64,000 nt of DNA from Diaporthe sp. PMI_573 (Eukaryota > Ascomycota > Sordariomycetes > Diaporthales > Diaporthaceae): positions 230,526 to 294,525 of the forward strand of contig JAJTUP010000073.1 in the NCBI GenBank assembly GCA_021399435.1, read 5' to 3'. The notes under the pieces are model-generated. The model was given only the letters and a program-made list of their open reading frames with translations, was not told the DNA's origin and did not search any database. This document shows, piece by piece, positions 38,801 to 47,420 of the stretch (position 1 is its first letter; every line of letters starts with the position of its first letter). Both the position numbers and the translations under genes were made by a program.

Positions 38801-39273
38801 CTAATGCCGAGGCGAAGGCGAAGGACGGCTGGACGCCGCTGCACGTGGCGGCGATGAACGGCCAGGAGACTATAGCTACGCTTCTACTCGAGAATGGAGC
38901 TGGTATCAACGCAACAGATGATAAAGACGGCTGGACGCCGCTGCACTGGGCGGCCGACAGGGGGGACAATGCCATGGCCCGGGTGCTGCTGGAGAAGGGG
39001 GCTAATACCGAGGCGAAGGCAAAGGACGGCTGGACGCCGCTGCACGTGGCGGCGATGAACGGCCGGAACACTGTAGCTAAGCTGCTGGTTAAGAAGGGTT
39101 ATAGGCTCGCGCCAAAGGATGATAAAGACATGACGCCGCTGCACTGGGCGGCAAACGAGGGGCACGGCACTATCTACAGGCTGCTGGTCAAAAACGGGGT
39201 CAGCCCGAACGACGAGGACGAAGGAGGCAACACAGCGATGTACTATGCGATTAAATCTGGCGTCTTGCCTTGA
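35821..39273 (+). CDS. HET-domain / ankyrin-repeat protein (left copy)
   Basis: About 1150 residues. The ATG at 35821 is chosen because it aligns with the start of the right copy; an in-frame ATG at 35800 also exists. A conserved N-terminus (EFKLCPNRVWAVAKEKLP, CTFDFCEYSQRDFTAV) precedes the HET domain: YMAISHVWSDGTGIG, EGIWWDTLCIP, NYQDARITLVHD, FSRGWTAVEL. A linker of some 300 residues follows, partly acidic. Then come 18 ankyrin repeats from RTALHYAIWGG to NTAMYYAIKSG. Repeats 9-11 and 14-16 are almost identical. HET proteins trigger incompatibility cell death in fungi, and ankyrin repeats are a usual sensor domain. No NTPase is present. The gene is intact and single-exon. Its presumed divergent partner is truncated. 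Confidence 0.88.
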   Translation: MVSEPEASPKLLQDFERATKEFKLCPNRVWAVAKEKLPKLMPDCGSIPGHEEHELCTFDFCEYSQRDFTAVKQRHECEEEKCGRLQHLFSRDTLKAATTNGKSTVWCLDGKSMIEPPQPYMAISHVWSDGTGIGAWPDGEVNECLYSFFQVIARQFQCEGIWWDTLCIPKEKEARIRALRNIPSNYQDARITLVHDDFLRKWEWDEKTACFAILMSPWFSRGWTAVELAMSRKVKVIFKGSCGPLIKDLDEQILAKDGDPDVRRKEASNIIRSLRDGITNLNKLLTVLGARHTSWPKDMAAISGLLAGVTPEERQQDTYKSILWKMGRLSHRQLFHNAATMSKVSWCPISLLHMPIADSDRDDSNSFLQIERNWDLVGRWKVIPVNSSLEGKCIWNGTHALMKKKAHEALTYPNNCVLLAEPGVESVDKALLVKGIERGERSAPLCCQYVGALYFHPKMLEEYIDMGKERPIEMKVRLLGNTNGWTEISPGGVSETVKELAGARADEQAHHSEGHEAGEGESDIHPNAEAMKGEEDQKRSDPDEEAVGELLRSLNLVDGKEPVSQRTALHYAIWGGNHDAFRGLVKNGADLNVRDRLGQQPLHLAAERGYEDMVSSLLNPPSTQPKATMNGQCNYGQTPLHRAAWGGSAVVVKLLLEKGTNPRTKDNDGNTALHIAAEKGYKPVVTHLIDTRLIKEGKVDVDSKGRNGMTPLHLAAESGHEAVVRVLLKNGPKIEAEDQNGRTPLYYAVNNGHEAVVRLLLKNGANIVAKDGWTPLHLAAERGHNAMARVLLEEGAKIGAEDQNGHTPLYYAVSNGHEAVVRLLLKEGADVEAKAKDGWTPLHVAAMNGQETIATLLLENGAGINATDDKDGWTPLHWAADRGDNAMARVLLEKGANTEAKAKDGWTPLHVAAMNGQETIATLLLENGAGINATDDKHGITPLHWAAERGHEAVVRLLLKNGANIVAKDGWTPLHLAAERGHNAMARVLLEEGANAEAKAKDGWTPLHVAAMNGQETIATLLLENGAGINATDDKDGWTPLHWAADRGDNAMARVLLEKGANTEAKAKDGWTPLHVAAMNGRNTVAKLLVKKGYRLAPKDDKDMTPLHWAANEGHGTIYRLLVKNGVSPNDEDEGGNTAMYYAIKSGVLP
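38100..39060 (+). repeat. Homogenised ankyrin DNA repeats, 99-bp unit, 495-bp super-unit
   Basis: The block starting CGGCTGGACGCCGCTGCACG at 38331 recurs at 38826, an offset of 495 bp or five 99-bp ankyrin units, and stays almost identical for over 200 bp. Single units (for example GAGAGGGGGCACAATGCCAT at about 38160 and 38755) are also copied. Unit length keeps the frame. Confidence 0.88.
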
Positions 39274-40143
39274 GGAACGAAAGGCGCCGCGCTAACACAA
39301 ACCCGTTTTCCCCATGAGGAGGCGGCCCCGAGTCGACAGCACGTGGGGACCCCTATATCACTTACACGCAAGATGAGCCTTCATTTAATATGTCTCTTAC
39401 TCCTTGTGCTACGTCTTGTATATAGAATCGACCCCTATGGTTTCAATTCATGTTATTGAGAACGATATCTACGAGAAACCCTCACAATTCCGATAACTGC
39501 TCATAGTACGCACGACGTGTATGAAGTAATTAAAGAGCTTCTATTATTTTTCCAAGTTTTTTTCTCCTAATTCAGGCTTTGCATTCGCACAAGGACACAG
39601 GGAAAACCAGAGTTGGACATCTATCGAATATATCGAATCGAATGCCAAGAGGCGGTGTTCGAATCGAATGAAGAGTTCGAAGATTCGAATCGAATCGAAT
39701 ACACTGTCCGTAGATTCGATATCTATCGAATCCCAAGGTCCCATCGAATTCGATTCCGATTCGATCGAATGTAGGCAGTCATGCAATTTCTAGCCAGGGA
39801 TAAGTATGCTTTAATAAGAAAATTGTGAAGTAGGCTTGGAGTTGCAGGAAGTGCACAACTGAGAAGTATGATGGGAAAGGGTATTACTTGTCAAGGTCGA
39901 AACTGGCTAAACCAATCGGCATTACTGCTTTTCTATGCGCTACGTGAACAGTATGAGACGAGTTCCAAAATGAGATCTAACAGGCCTACAGACCCTGCTT
40001 ACTTGATTGTCACCTATTGTAACATTTTGATAAGGTTAATAGGCAGGCTGATAGCTAGGCTGAAAGCAAGGCTGACTAGGGAAACCTATAAGTTAATAAT
40101 TTCCTGTACCGCGATATTGCTGATCTACATAATCTCTTTATTG
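39274..40143. other. Intergenic, includes the TCGAAT array
   Basis: Apart from the repeat at 39605-39775, nothing is recognised. A plus-strand frame at 39868-40167 (99 codons) has no known motif and overlaps the hAT end. Confidence 0.4.
39605..39775. repeat. TCGAAT-rich repeat array (likely hAT subterminal repeats)
   Basis: More than a dozen TCGAAT/ATTCGA motifs, often doubled as CGAATCGAAT, within 170 bp. It lies about 370 bp beyond the 3' end of the minus-strand hAT relic at 40144. Confidence 0.6.
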
Positions 40144-40790
40144 TCAATCCTCCTGACTCTTGTGTGATGCAAGTGCATCAATCCACTGGCCATCGCTCAT
40201 ATTGAGCAGAGGCAGCGAGGGAGTGTAAATCCCAGCTGCACTCCACGACCGGATGCACTGAGCCATCGCCACTACCTCCCTCCTCAATCGATTCCTTAGT
40301 GGCGTTGTCATCCTTCCTGTGCTGCTAAATGTCCGCTCACTCTCTGCAGATGACGATGGAATACTGAGCATGTCGACCGCCATCATGGATAGCCGCGGGT
40401 ACCTGCCAGCGTTGATCTTCCACCAGTTGATCGGCCGGCTCCGATAGTAGGGACTATTCACAGCATCCTCTGCACAATATCGAGCGTATTCGTCGTCGAT
40501 CTCTGAGCCCAATTGTTTCGCCCTGTGATTTCCTTTGCGAGGATGTGAGGCTGTCGAAAATGAGCCTCGGTATAATGCAGAGCCAGCTACGCTTCTTGCC
40601 AGTCTCCGTTCGATGTAATCCATTGAAGAGTCCTCGGTAGTCATATGGACTTCACAATCTACTTCCAGGTTCTTGTAGCGCTCCCAGATCTGGAGGAGCT
40701 TCTTCTCGTAGTCCATTCTCCAGCTCTTAGCCTTCCGGTACGGGACCCGAGACCACAGCAGATCAAGAAGGCGCCACTTCTTCGTAGGAT
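40144..40790 (-). pseudogene. hAT transposase C-terminal relic
   Basis: It reads NPTKKWRLLDLLWSRVPYRK, then ARYCAEDAVNSPYYRSRPIN, WWKINAGRYPRLSMMAVDML, SIPSSSAESERTFSSTGRMT and LRREVVAMAQCIRSW. This is the hAT C-terminal dimerisation domain with its SIP.SSA..ER.FS signature. The N-terminal and catalytic parts are missing upstream, where a SKP1-like pseudogene begins. Confidence 0.85.
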
Positions 40791-40869
40791 TGGCTTAGCT
40801 AAAGCATTATGCACCCGAGACTAAATGCTACGCCTCTAAGCGACATTTATACATAAAGACAATCTAACC

Positions 40870-42200
40870 TTAATCATCGAATTCCGACTCCTCCAGATCT
40901 TCTCGTTTTTTACAGCAGCCTGACCGAAATCCTTCATCAAGAAGACAGAACTCAACCTGTTTACCACAAAGCGGGCTGAGATAGTTCGGGTGAAGCACAC
41001 ACCTCCCTGAGTTCTTGCGAGGTTTGTAGCACACTAGCTTGTGGATTTTAGGTTCTTTCAAATACATCACAGACAATTGCCAACTACCGTCCTCCCTGGT
41101 ACGCACGAACGTCTTCTCCAGTTTTTTGATTTCGCAATGATCACTTTTGGAGATACGCACAACAGGACCATCTTCCAGAAAGTAGTCGCCGTTCTCAAAT
41201 GTGGCTGGTTGTAGATAATTGCGAATAGTTTTACCAGTAGGCAGGATATGTCGCAAATCGCCAGTCCAATCAAGTCAAGCTAACACGAGATACGACTGTC
41301 GCTTCATGTTGCTGGTGATAAGCATTTGGTACGCTTCGGCCTCCACGGCAGCCTCGAACCAGGTGTCACAAGTGAAGATTCTTGCCCATGTCTGAGCATG
41401 GAATTGCTAATCTGGTGTCAGATTGACGATTCTTGCCTCGGAAGCCTTGAGAAGAGCGTAAGGTAGAAGGTGCTTCGCGATATAGAACTTGACTTCGTCG
41501 GACAAACCGTCCAGTGTCTTGAGAAACCCGTTCTTGATCTCTGTCGGCAGCGTTCCTGCAGCTGCTGTTGAGTAAGTCGCCGATCTCAAGTATCTCCATG
41601 AAAGCGGATTCCCAGTTCCTGGCCCTCTTCTCCGCTTTGTCATGTGCTTTCAAAGCCGTCTCATAAGCTTTCCCCGTCGCGATCTGCTTTCGCTCCGGGT
41701 GGTATTCCTCGCAATCATAAAGACTCTTCTCAACCTCCCGTATCTCTTTCTCTTTCTCTTTGGTCTTAACTTTCCAATCATTGTTCCACTTGCGCCAAGC
41801 CGAGAGATCTTCAAGCTCCTTGGCCTTCTCATCCTCCTCAACGCCCTGAAGTTTTCCGAATTCCTCGAGCTCTTGTTTCTTCTGCTGGATGATATTCTCC
41901 CTCTCTTCAATCTCTTCATTTTCCTCCTCATCCAGTGAACGAGAATCAAAGTACCCGTCCCGACCCATTTCATCCTTATCTGGTAGAATATCACCAACAT
42001 GATACTGGATCCAAGTAACCACTTTTTGTAGTGTTTCGCCCTCTACATCTTAGAGGTACCACTTTTCCTTGAAGTCTGTCGTGACTTAAATCATCGATCA
42101 TGTTTCTGAGGCGCCTCGATGTGCAGGTCACAACGGTGCTCACATTAAATTGATGCGCATCCTTGAGATGGATGGAGACATCGTATTGTCTTCGGAGAGC
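40870..42200 (-). pseudogene. SKP1/BTB-like protein pseudogene
   Basis: Read from about 42200 downward: YDVSIHLKDAHQFNVSTVVT, SRRLRNMIDDLSHDRLQGKV and VPL. After a frameshift near 42050 it continues DVEGETLQKVVTWIQYHVGD and ILPDKDEM. This is a SKP1-type POZ fold (VPL..V.G..L..V..W...H). An acidic coiled coil follows (41700-41950). Near 41550 a second shift enters LPTEIKNGFLKTLDGLSDEV and LLPYALLKASEARIVNL. Two in-frame stops (TAG near 41408, TGA near 41280) interrupt the remainder, which runs on through WARIFTCDTWFEAAVEAEAY to a stop near 40870. Both stops can arise by C-to-T change from CAG and CGA. A SKP1-like domain on such a long protein is unusual. It is dead as read. Confidence 0.6.
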
Positions 42201-42594
42201 TATCTACAAAAATAAGGTAAAACGGAAATATCCCTTTGCGACCCTTTTCCCTTGCAGCGGCAGTCGGCCTTGATGTGTGAGTTGAAGAAAGACTAGTGAT
42301 AGGTATTGCATGTGCGGATTGCCGATTATATGTATAGTAATAATCACTCAGTGGGCCTATATTTGGGAATAGTTGGCTCTCTGTCGAGCCCGTCCCAAGG
42401 CGAGAATGGGTGGGACTATATTTGGCCCATCTCACAGTGCCGAAAACGGCCCTGCATTAGGCTTAACCGCCGAGGTCCAGCCCAGAAGCGGGTATATAAT
42501 GTTTCCACGGTGACCCATCGACGACAGGTGCCGCTTGGTTGCGATGTGGATTTGCAAGATTGATAGATCGATCTGAGGGATATACTTAGCATAC
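42201..42594. other. Region without recognisable genes
   Basis: Upstream of the SKP1-like pseudogene. Nothing recognised. Confidence 0.3.
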
Positions 42595-42695
42595 ATTGTT
42601 TTTCTTCCTTGAGCCGGAAAATTGCCCGTGTCTTGCCCTCGCCGTAGGTAACTGGCATGGAGACGCCAAATATATCTTGGAGGCTCAGGTGGAAC
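42595..42695 (-). pseudogene. HET-domain remnant
   Basis: The minus strand reads SLQDIFGVSMPVTYGEGKTR then AIFRLKEE. This is the end of a classic HET domain (L.GIF.VNMPLLYGEG..AF.RLQEE). Only about 30 codons survive. Confidence 0.65.
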
Positions 42696-43160
42696 CGTGA
42701 ATACGGTCTACCGCCGAAATGCTACAAGTATGGGATTTTGGAAGGGGTGGAGTTATTTCTTGGTATCATGTACACGGAGAAGAAAGAGATTTACAGATAC
42801 TCGTCACAGAAAAACCACCTATCGCGGGTGAACGATATATCCAATGGAGACTCTCGACTCTCTAAAGCTGGCCCTTTGGAAAAACGCTGTGGGATTGGAA
42901 TCTCGGACAAGCAGCCACTGTCCGACACACAATATGGTACTTCATTGTCCCTCAGCTCTCCGAGATGCTCAGGTCTCTGCTCACGACGAGGACACATGTC
43001 TTGGCACTAGAAATCGGACCCGGCCCGAAGAGCGTACTTGGGTCTTTGCCCATTGATTTGAAACGCAGGATAACAAGATACTCTGCATTCGAGCCAAACG
43101 GCCTCTTCGCCTCACGTCTGGAAAGCTGGCTTTGCTCCAATTCTGAACCGATGTACCTCT
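42690..43160 (+). pseudogene. SAM-dependent methyltransferase-like fragment
   Basis: The frame through ATG 42719 reads MLQVWDFGRGGVISWYHVHG, LQILVTEKPPIAGERYIQWR, one stop (TAA near 42866), FGKTLWDWNLGQAATVRHTI, then VLALEIGPGPKSVLGSLP and YSAFEPNGLFASRLESWL. LEIGPGP is a class I methyltransferase motif I, and the FEPNGLFA.RLE block matches a fungal methyltransferase group from memory. The rest of the catalytic domain is absent; a cupredoxin gene starts at 43204. The stop can come from CAA by C-to-T change. Confidence 0.55.
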
Positions 43161-43203
43161 ACCTGACCTCTCTCTCAGATACCTTCTTGCAGTTGTCTTC
43201 ACT

Positions 43204-43763
43204 ATGTTCAGACGTGCAGTCTTCGCAATTCTTGCCACCACAGCCGTTGTCTCCGCTGGCCCCTCCCTCACTGCCTTTTCATTGCCATCAAAGACAATCG
43301 CAGTCACAGAATCACAGTCACAGGTGTGACTCATTCCGTCCTGGCGGGCCTGGGAGGTGCCCTCGTCTTCGATCCAGAAAATGTTGTTGCTGAGATCGGC
43401 GACGTTGTTGAGTGGTATTTCTTGCCGAAGAACCACAGCGTTGCCCAGTCGTCCTTCGCCGAGCCCTGTGTCCCTCAGTCGTCCGTCATACCGCCGTTCT
43501 TCAGTGGCTTCTTTCCTGTGGACCGAGGTGAGGCTGACGATGTTTTCCGGTTCGTCATCAAAGATAAGAGTCCGATTTGGTACTACTGCGCGCAGACGGC
43601 CGGAAATCGTTGCCAGAGGGGCATGGCCGGGGTAATCAACCAAGACTTTGACTCTCCAAATACCCTCGCCGCTTACAAGGCCAAGTCTGCCAAGACGAAT
43701 TCAAGTATCGTTCCCTCTGAAATCCGGGGTGGCGCTATCAAATCTGATTATCGCAGCCTCTAA
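43204..43763 (+). pseudogene. Secreted cupredoxin (plastocyanin-like), frameshifted
   Basis: ATG 43204 gives a signal peptide (MFRRAVFAILATTAVVSAG). Near 43310-43330 the frame must shift to continue THSVLAGLGGALVFDPENVV, GDVVEWYFLPKNHSVAQSSF, AEPCVPQSSVIPPFFSGFFP, SPIWYYCAQTAGNRCQRGM and GVINQDFDSPNTLAAYKA. The copper ligands of the fold are visible (His in KNHSV, Cys in YYCAQ, then a Cys/Met pair). The usual Ser-rich, GPI-anchor tail is replaced by about 25 unrelated residues ending at 43763. One base change in or near the CACAG repeats would restore the frame, so a sequence error is possible, but the tail also looks wrong. Confidence 0.65.
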
Positions 43764-44063
43764 GGGGTTGAGTCGCGCAGTCGATGGTTTTACCAGCAGC
43801 TTTACCCGAATGAAAAGGTGAGCGTTGGTCTTAACAGAGACACCATGGAGGTGAAATTCTCTATATTAATATAAATATGAGGCAATATCTACGACTTTGA
43901 CAGGTGAACATCGTCTTAGCACAAGCCGTTGGGGACTTGGATTTGCACGTCTCGTTTATGTTTATGGGAGGATGTCCGCCTGCCCATGGTCAGAAAGCGG
44001 TAAAAACTTCCCTCGTTCTCAGTCGGGCTCGCCCCCTGGACCTTATCATCAAACCTTGCAACG

Positions 44064-44330
44064 ATGTCTACACCCGCACCGAATCGCGGGATCCTAACAA
44101 CTTGGGAGGATGCCGGATCAGTTGTGGTAGTACCGATGGGTGGGGTGCAATTCATCGCCTTCAGCAAAACGCCTGCCATCGGCACCCGCGGCTTGGGCTC
44201 CTGTTCCGTCGCCTTGGTTGTGTCCCAATACGGCGCTATTCTCGCTCATATTCCGCCCTTGCCGTTGAAGCCGTCGTCGCCACTGGCGTCAGCACAGTCG
44301 AAGTCAGAGGCTAAGCTATGCTTAATTGCA
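44064..44330 (+). pseudogene. 5' fragment of a fungal hypothetical protein
   Basis: The frame starts MSTPAPNRGILTTWEDAGSV and continues VVVPMGGVQFIAFSKTPAIG, TRGLGSCSVALVVSQYGAIL and AHIPPLP. The GLGSCS..L..S.YGAILAHIPP motif belongs, from memory, to a recurrent uncharacterised fungal domain. Homology ends near 44310, after which the sequence becomes the upstream region of the ankyrin gene. Function unknown. Confidence 0.45.
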
Positions 44331-44517
44331 AGTCGCGGAGAGGGGGGTGAAAGAGAGGGAACATGTATGTATTACTCGGCACCTCGCCAGAATTCATCAC
44401 CCGACACTTTCAGTACGCTTCATCCTCATCGTCACATCCAGCTCGCACATACGCAATTCCCGAACAAACCCCTCTCGAATCGATCTGGGGCTTTCCATCA
44501 TCCACACAGCAGACATC

Positions 44518-45430
44518 ATGAGTCTTGGTCTCCGCCCTGGTCATAACGGGGTCCCCTCTCTCCCGCAACCACCACTACGAATGCGTGGCGAACTTTTGAA
44601 TCGTTTCAAGGTCGCCATTGTTGCGGGCGACTTGGATGCTTTTGACGCTTACCTGTCGATTTTCGGTCCTGACAAGGAGGTCAATATACATGACCTCTAC
44701 CCGGTTGCGTTCGAAGCTATCAGGCAAGATTCTGCCACGGCCATTGAAAGGTCACTGTGCCACGGTGTGACCATGGGCCACAACTTCGTACTGGCGGCCA
44801 TCCGCGTCAAAGCTAAGCGATCCCTTGATGTTATGGTCGAGAGATGGGACATTGATACGCCTATTAGCCACGCTGAGCCCACTGTACTTGCGTACGCTTG
44901 CTGCAATTTCCCGCCCTTGATCTGAAGCTAACAGCCTTTTCTCTGCTTATGCTGTAGATATGCTGTTGAAAATGAAGAAATGACCCTGTGGCTGCTTGAT
45001 TACGGCGCCGACCTAAATAAGCAGACCTACATTGACCTATGTCCTTTGCTGTACGGTTTACTACACCAGAGCTTATCGAAGAACTGTTTCATCGTGGTGG
45101 AGACATATGAAGTGGGGAACTGTTGTAACATATACTGGACAGGTCGGATAATACAATAGAGGTTTTGCGCTTGTTGACAGGGGTGCGCTGTTAAATGCGA
45201 ACATGTATGAAAACCACAAGGCTTCTAGGAGGCTGTATCCTTTCATGGAGTTTGGGACGCCGCTACACAAGGCTGTTACAATGGGCAAGGCAGACGTTGT
45301 ACAGTTTTTATTGGAGAGGAAAGCAGACCCCACCATTAAAAATACCGAAGGCTGGACCGCAGTGGAGTGTGCAATTGAGACGGATTCTATGGAGACAGTA
45401 AAGCTATTGATGTGGGTTCCCACGAGTTAG
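44518..45430 (+). pseudogene. Ankyrin-repeat gene, decayed
   Basis: Exon-like blocks in order: MSLGLRPGHNGVPSLPQPPL...FPPLI (44518-44925); YAVENEEMTLWLLDYGADLN (from about 44958, after a TGTAG acceptor); and VLRLLVDRGALLNANMYENH, FGTPLHKAVTMGKADVVQFL, LERKADPTIKNTEGWTAVEC (to 45430). The blocks fit one short ankyrin protein with introns. The donor after PPLI is CTGAAG rather than GT, and the middle block runs into stops, so it is probably non-functional. It is unrelated in sequence to the HET-ANK arrays. Confidence 0.55.
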
Positions 45431-45599
45431 ATATCATATGGGCAGGGCTTGAGTTGGCGAAGGGAATCTATGCGAGAGTATTGGAGACAGGCATATCATT
45501 TAGAAGCTGTTCGGAACTGTCACGAATAATGCCACTGCACTATTCATGCAAAAGCGACGCCGCTATTTGCCATAGGCACATAGCGTATATATTGTGACA

Positions 45600-45874
45600 C
45601 ACCCCCCAGTTTACGAAGTAACGTAGGTGGCCCGGATTCCGACCACCCCCGGATTTCGACCACCCACTTTTTGGTGCAGGCACACCAAAAAAACGCTCAC
45701 TTTTCAACCTTCTCTATTAAATCCAAATTAAATACAGTAACCCTAACCCTGATGTTATATATACTAATTTGATTATATTTTAATATAAAAATACTTAAAA
45801 AATCTAAGTACCATGTTAATATTATGAAAAGAATTATTAAAGTTAAAATTAGATAAATGTTAAGGATTACTAGT
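45600..45874. mobile_element. Terminal remnant of a DNA transposon with AT-rich interior
   Basis: GTAGGTGGCCCGGATTCCGA, CCACCC and a second copy CGGATTTCGACCACCC (45625-45662) are followed by AT-rich sequence to 45870. A similar motif (GGTGGTCGGAATCCG) lies at about 62136, also next to AT-rich DNA. I read both as ends of one Tc1/pogo-like family. AACCCTAACCCT occurs at about 45738. Confidence 0.4.
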
Positions 45875-46275
45875 TGTCACGGCCAGCGCGAGATGCAGCA
45901 TGGGAGCTGGGTCTATTGGCGCTATCAACGAATATTGTCAGATGTGACGGGTAGCTAAGAGGTGTGTGCCTGAGGCATCAATATGTCCGTCATGACAAAA
46001 CCAGCCCCCCAACGGGTGGGGTCGCACTAGAGAACCAAGACAAGACATCATCACAACACACACAGTGACCACCCCATCAATTGGACCATAATTACACGTC
46101 CCATATACCTAAAAGGGTGATAATCTGACAAATATTCTAAGCTGAGGAGAGGGAAAGAAAGGGGAGAGCGAAGCTCTGGCGGTCCCTGGCTCGCGAAGTC
46201 TTGACCCGACTGTGGGGCTAAGGGTTAGGGTCCTTGTGACGGCCAGAGGGCTTGCCTACCGTGGCTGCCGTCACA
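45875..46275. mobile_element. Possible solo LTR (401 bp)
   Basis: It begins TGTCACGGC and ends GCCGTCACA, a 9-bp terminal inverted repeat in TG...CA form. No matching target duplication is visible (CTAGT before, TAAAA after). A second GTGACGGCCAG occurs inside near 46236. It differs from the Ty3 LTR at 46324. Confidence 0.4.
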
Positions 46276-46323
46276 TAAAAAAAATCTAAAAATTCTAAAA
46301 TTTTAAACTTAGCTTATTTATAT

Positions 46324-46495
46324 TGTTACGGGGTGCAGTGTTTCACGTAGCTAGTGCGATGAATTTTCTTGGCCGTCGGTACTATAAGTACCCGACAAGC
46401 TTCCGCTACTCTAGAAAGCAGAAGCAACAATTCAACTCATTCTTCTTTTATTATAACCTGAAAAACAGTGCCTGTGTCTGATCAGAACCAAACAC
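46324..46495 (+). repeat. Putative 5' LTR of the Ty3 element (3' limit approximate)
   Basis: TG start, promoter-like TATA motif and position before gag-pol. The end is estimated, not observed. Confidence 0.4.
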
Positions 46496-47420
46496 TTGCT
46501 TTTGTCGCTTTCGTGGCCCTTCCGGCCCTTTTTCATTATCTCTTCTTTCTTCGCGTTGGAGCCCTCCGGCAGGTTCTCTCTCTCTCTGAGGGTCCAGCAG
46601 AACGCGCACCTATGCTCGGCTTGGTGTCCCGTTTTTACTGGTGATCTGGCCCGGGCCCGAAGCTGACTGCGTGATCTTCGAAGAATGAGGAAAGAACTCG
46701 CTTCGCCTGTTCTTCATGATCATGTGTAAGGACGCCTCGCCTACGCCTGATCAGAACTGCCGAGGGAACGCCTCGCCGGCGAGAGAGATGTGTGACCGAG
46801 CTGAGGACAAGAGAAGCATAACTGAAGCATATGGGGAGAACCCCGCCTTCAAACTTGCTCTCTTGCCGAGGTTCTAAAGGGTACCCTTTCGGCTGAGCTT
46901 CGCGCCCAAGGCATAAACATCAGCCATAACGCCGGGATTTGCTTCACGGCGACGGCTGAGGCCCTGGCAAAGCGACACATTTGCTTGTGGAACGCCTAGT
47001 CGGAAGGGGATCAGACTTTTACGGGATTTGACAAGCTCAGATCAGGGGAGAACGGCCCTTGATCTGATTCCGTAGTCGCTTCGGCGACTGAAGTCTGGTT
47101 GGAAAGTGGCGCCATCGCGACAATCGCCACCACAACCGTCGCGACAAGGTTCGCGGCAAGGCGCTTCCGGGCATCAGCGCAAAGCCCGAGGAGTATGGAG
47201 AGAGGCAAGGCCAAGGTGTCACGGCTTTTGATCAGAGCTAATGGGAGACTCTGAGAAGACACTATGTGTGCTGGGAAGAGGAAAAGCACCTTAAAAAGAC
47301 ATGAGAATTTTGAGTGTCATCACTGTGCTAAGTACCAACCCACAAACACATTCATCTTTCTGGATAACACCCATTTCTCAATTAACAATAAGCCACGGCT
47401 CTGATCACTTCATTTTGACA
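46496..47420. other. Leader between LTR and gag of the Ty3 element
   Basis: Untranslated leader containing a CTCTCTCTCT tract near 46577. No other gene seen. Confidence 0.45.

Noticed and set aside
38250..39071. Long minus-strand open frame opposite the left ankyrin array
   Set aside because: It is the antisense of a GC-rich homogenised repeat; the codon pattern belongs to the plus-strand HET-ANK gene.
39650..39700. tRNA T-loop-like GTTCGAATC sequence
   Set aside because: It is part of the TCGAAT array; no acceptor stem, D-arm or anticodon arm can be drawn around it.
39605..39775. CRISPR-like array of TCGAAT repeats
   Set aside because: The units are six bases, overlapping and without spacers. 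The organism is a fungus, and the position fits hAT subterminal repeats.
45735..45750. Chromosome end (telomere)
   Set aside because: Only two telomere-like units occur, with ordinary sequence on both sides.
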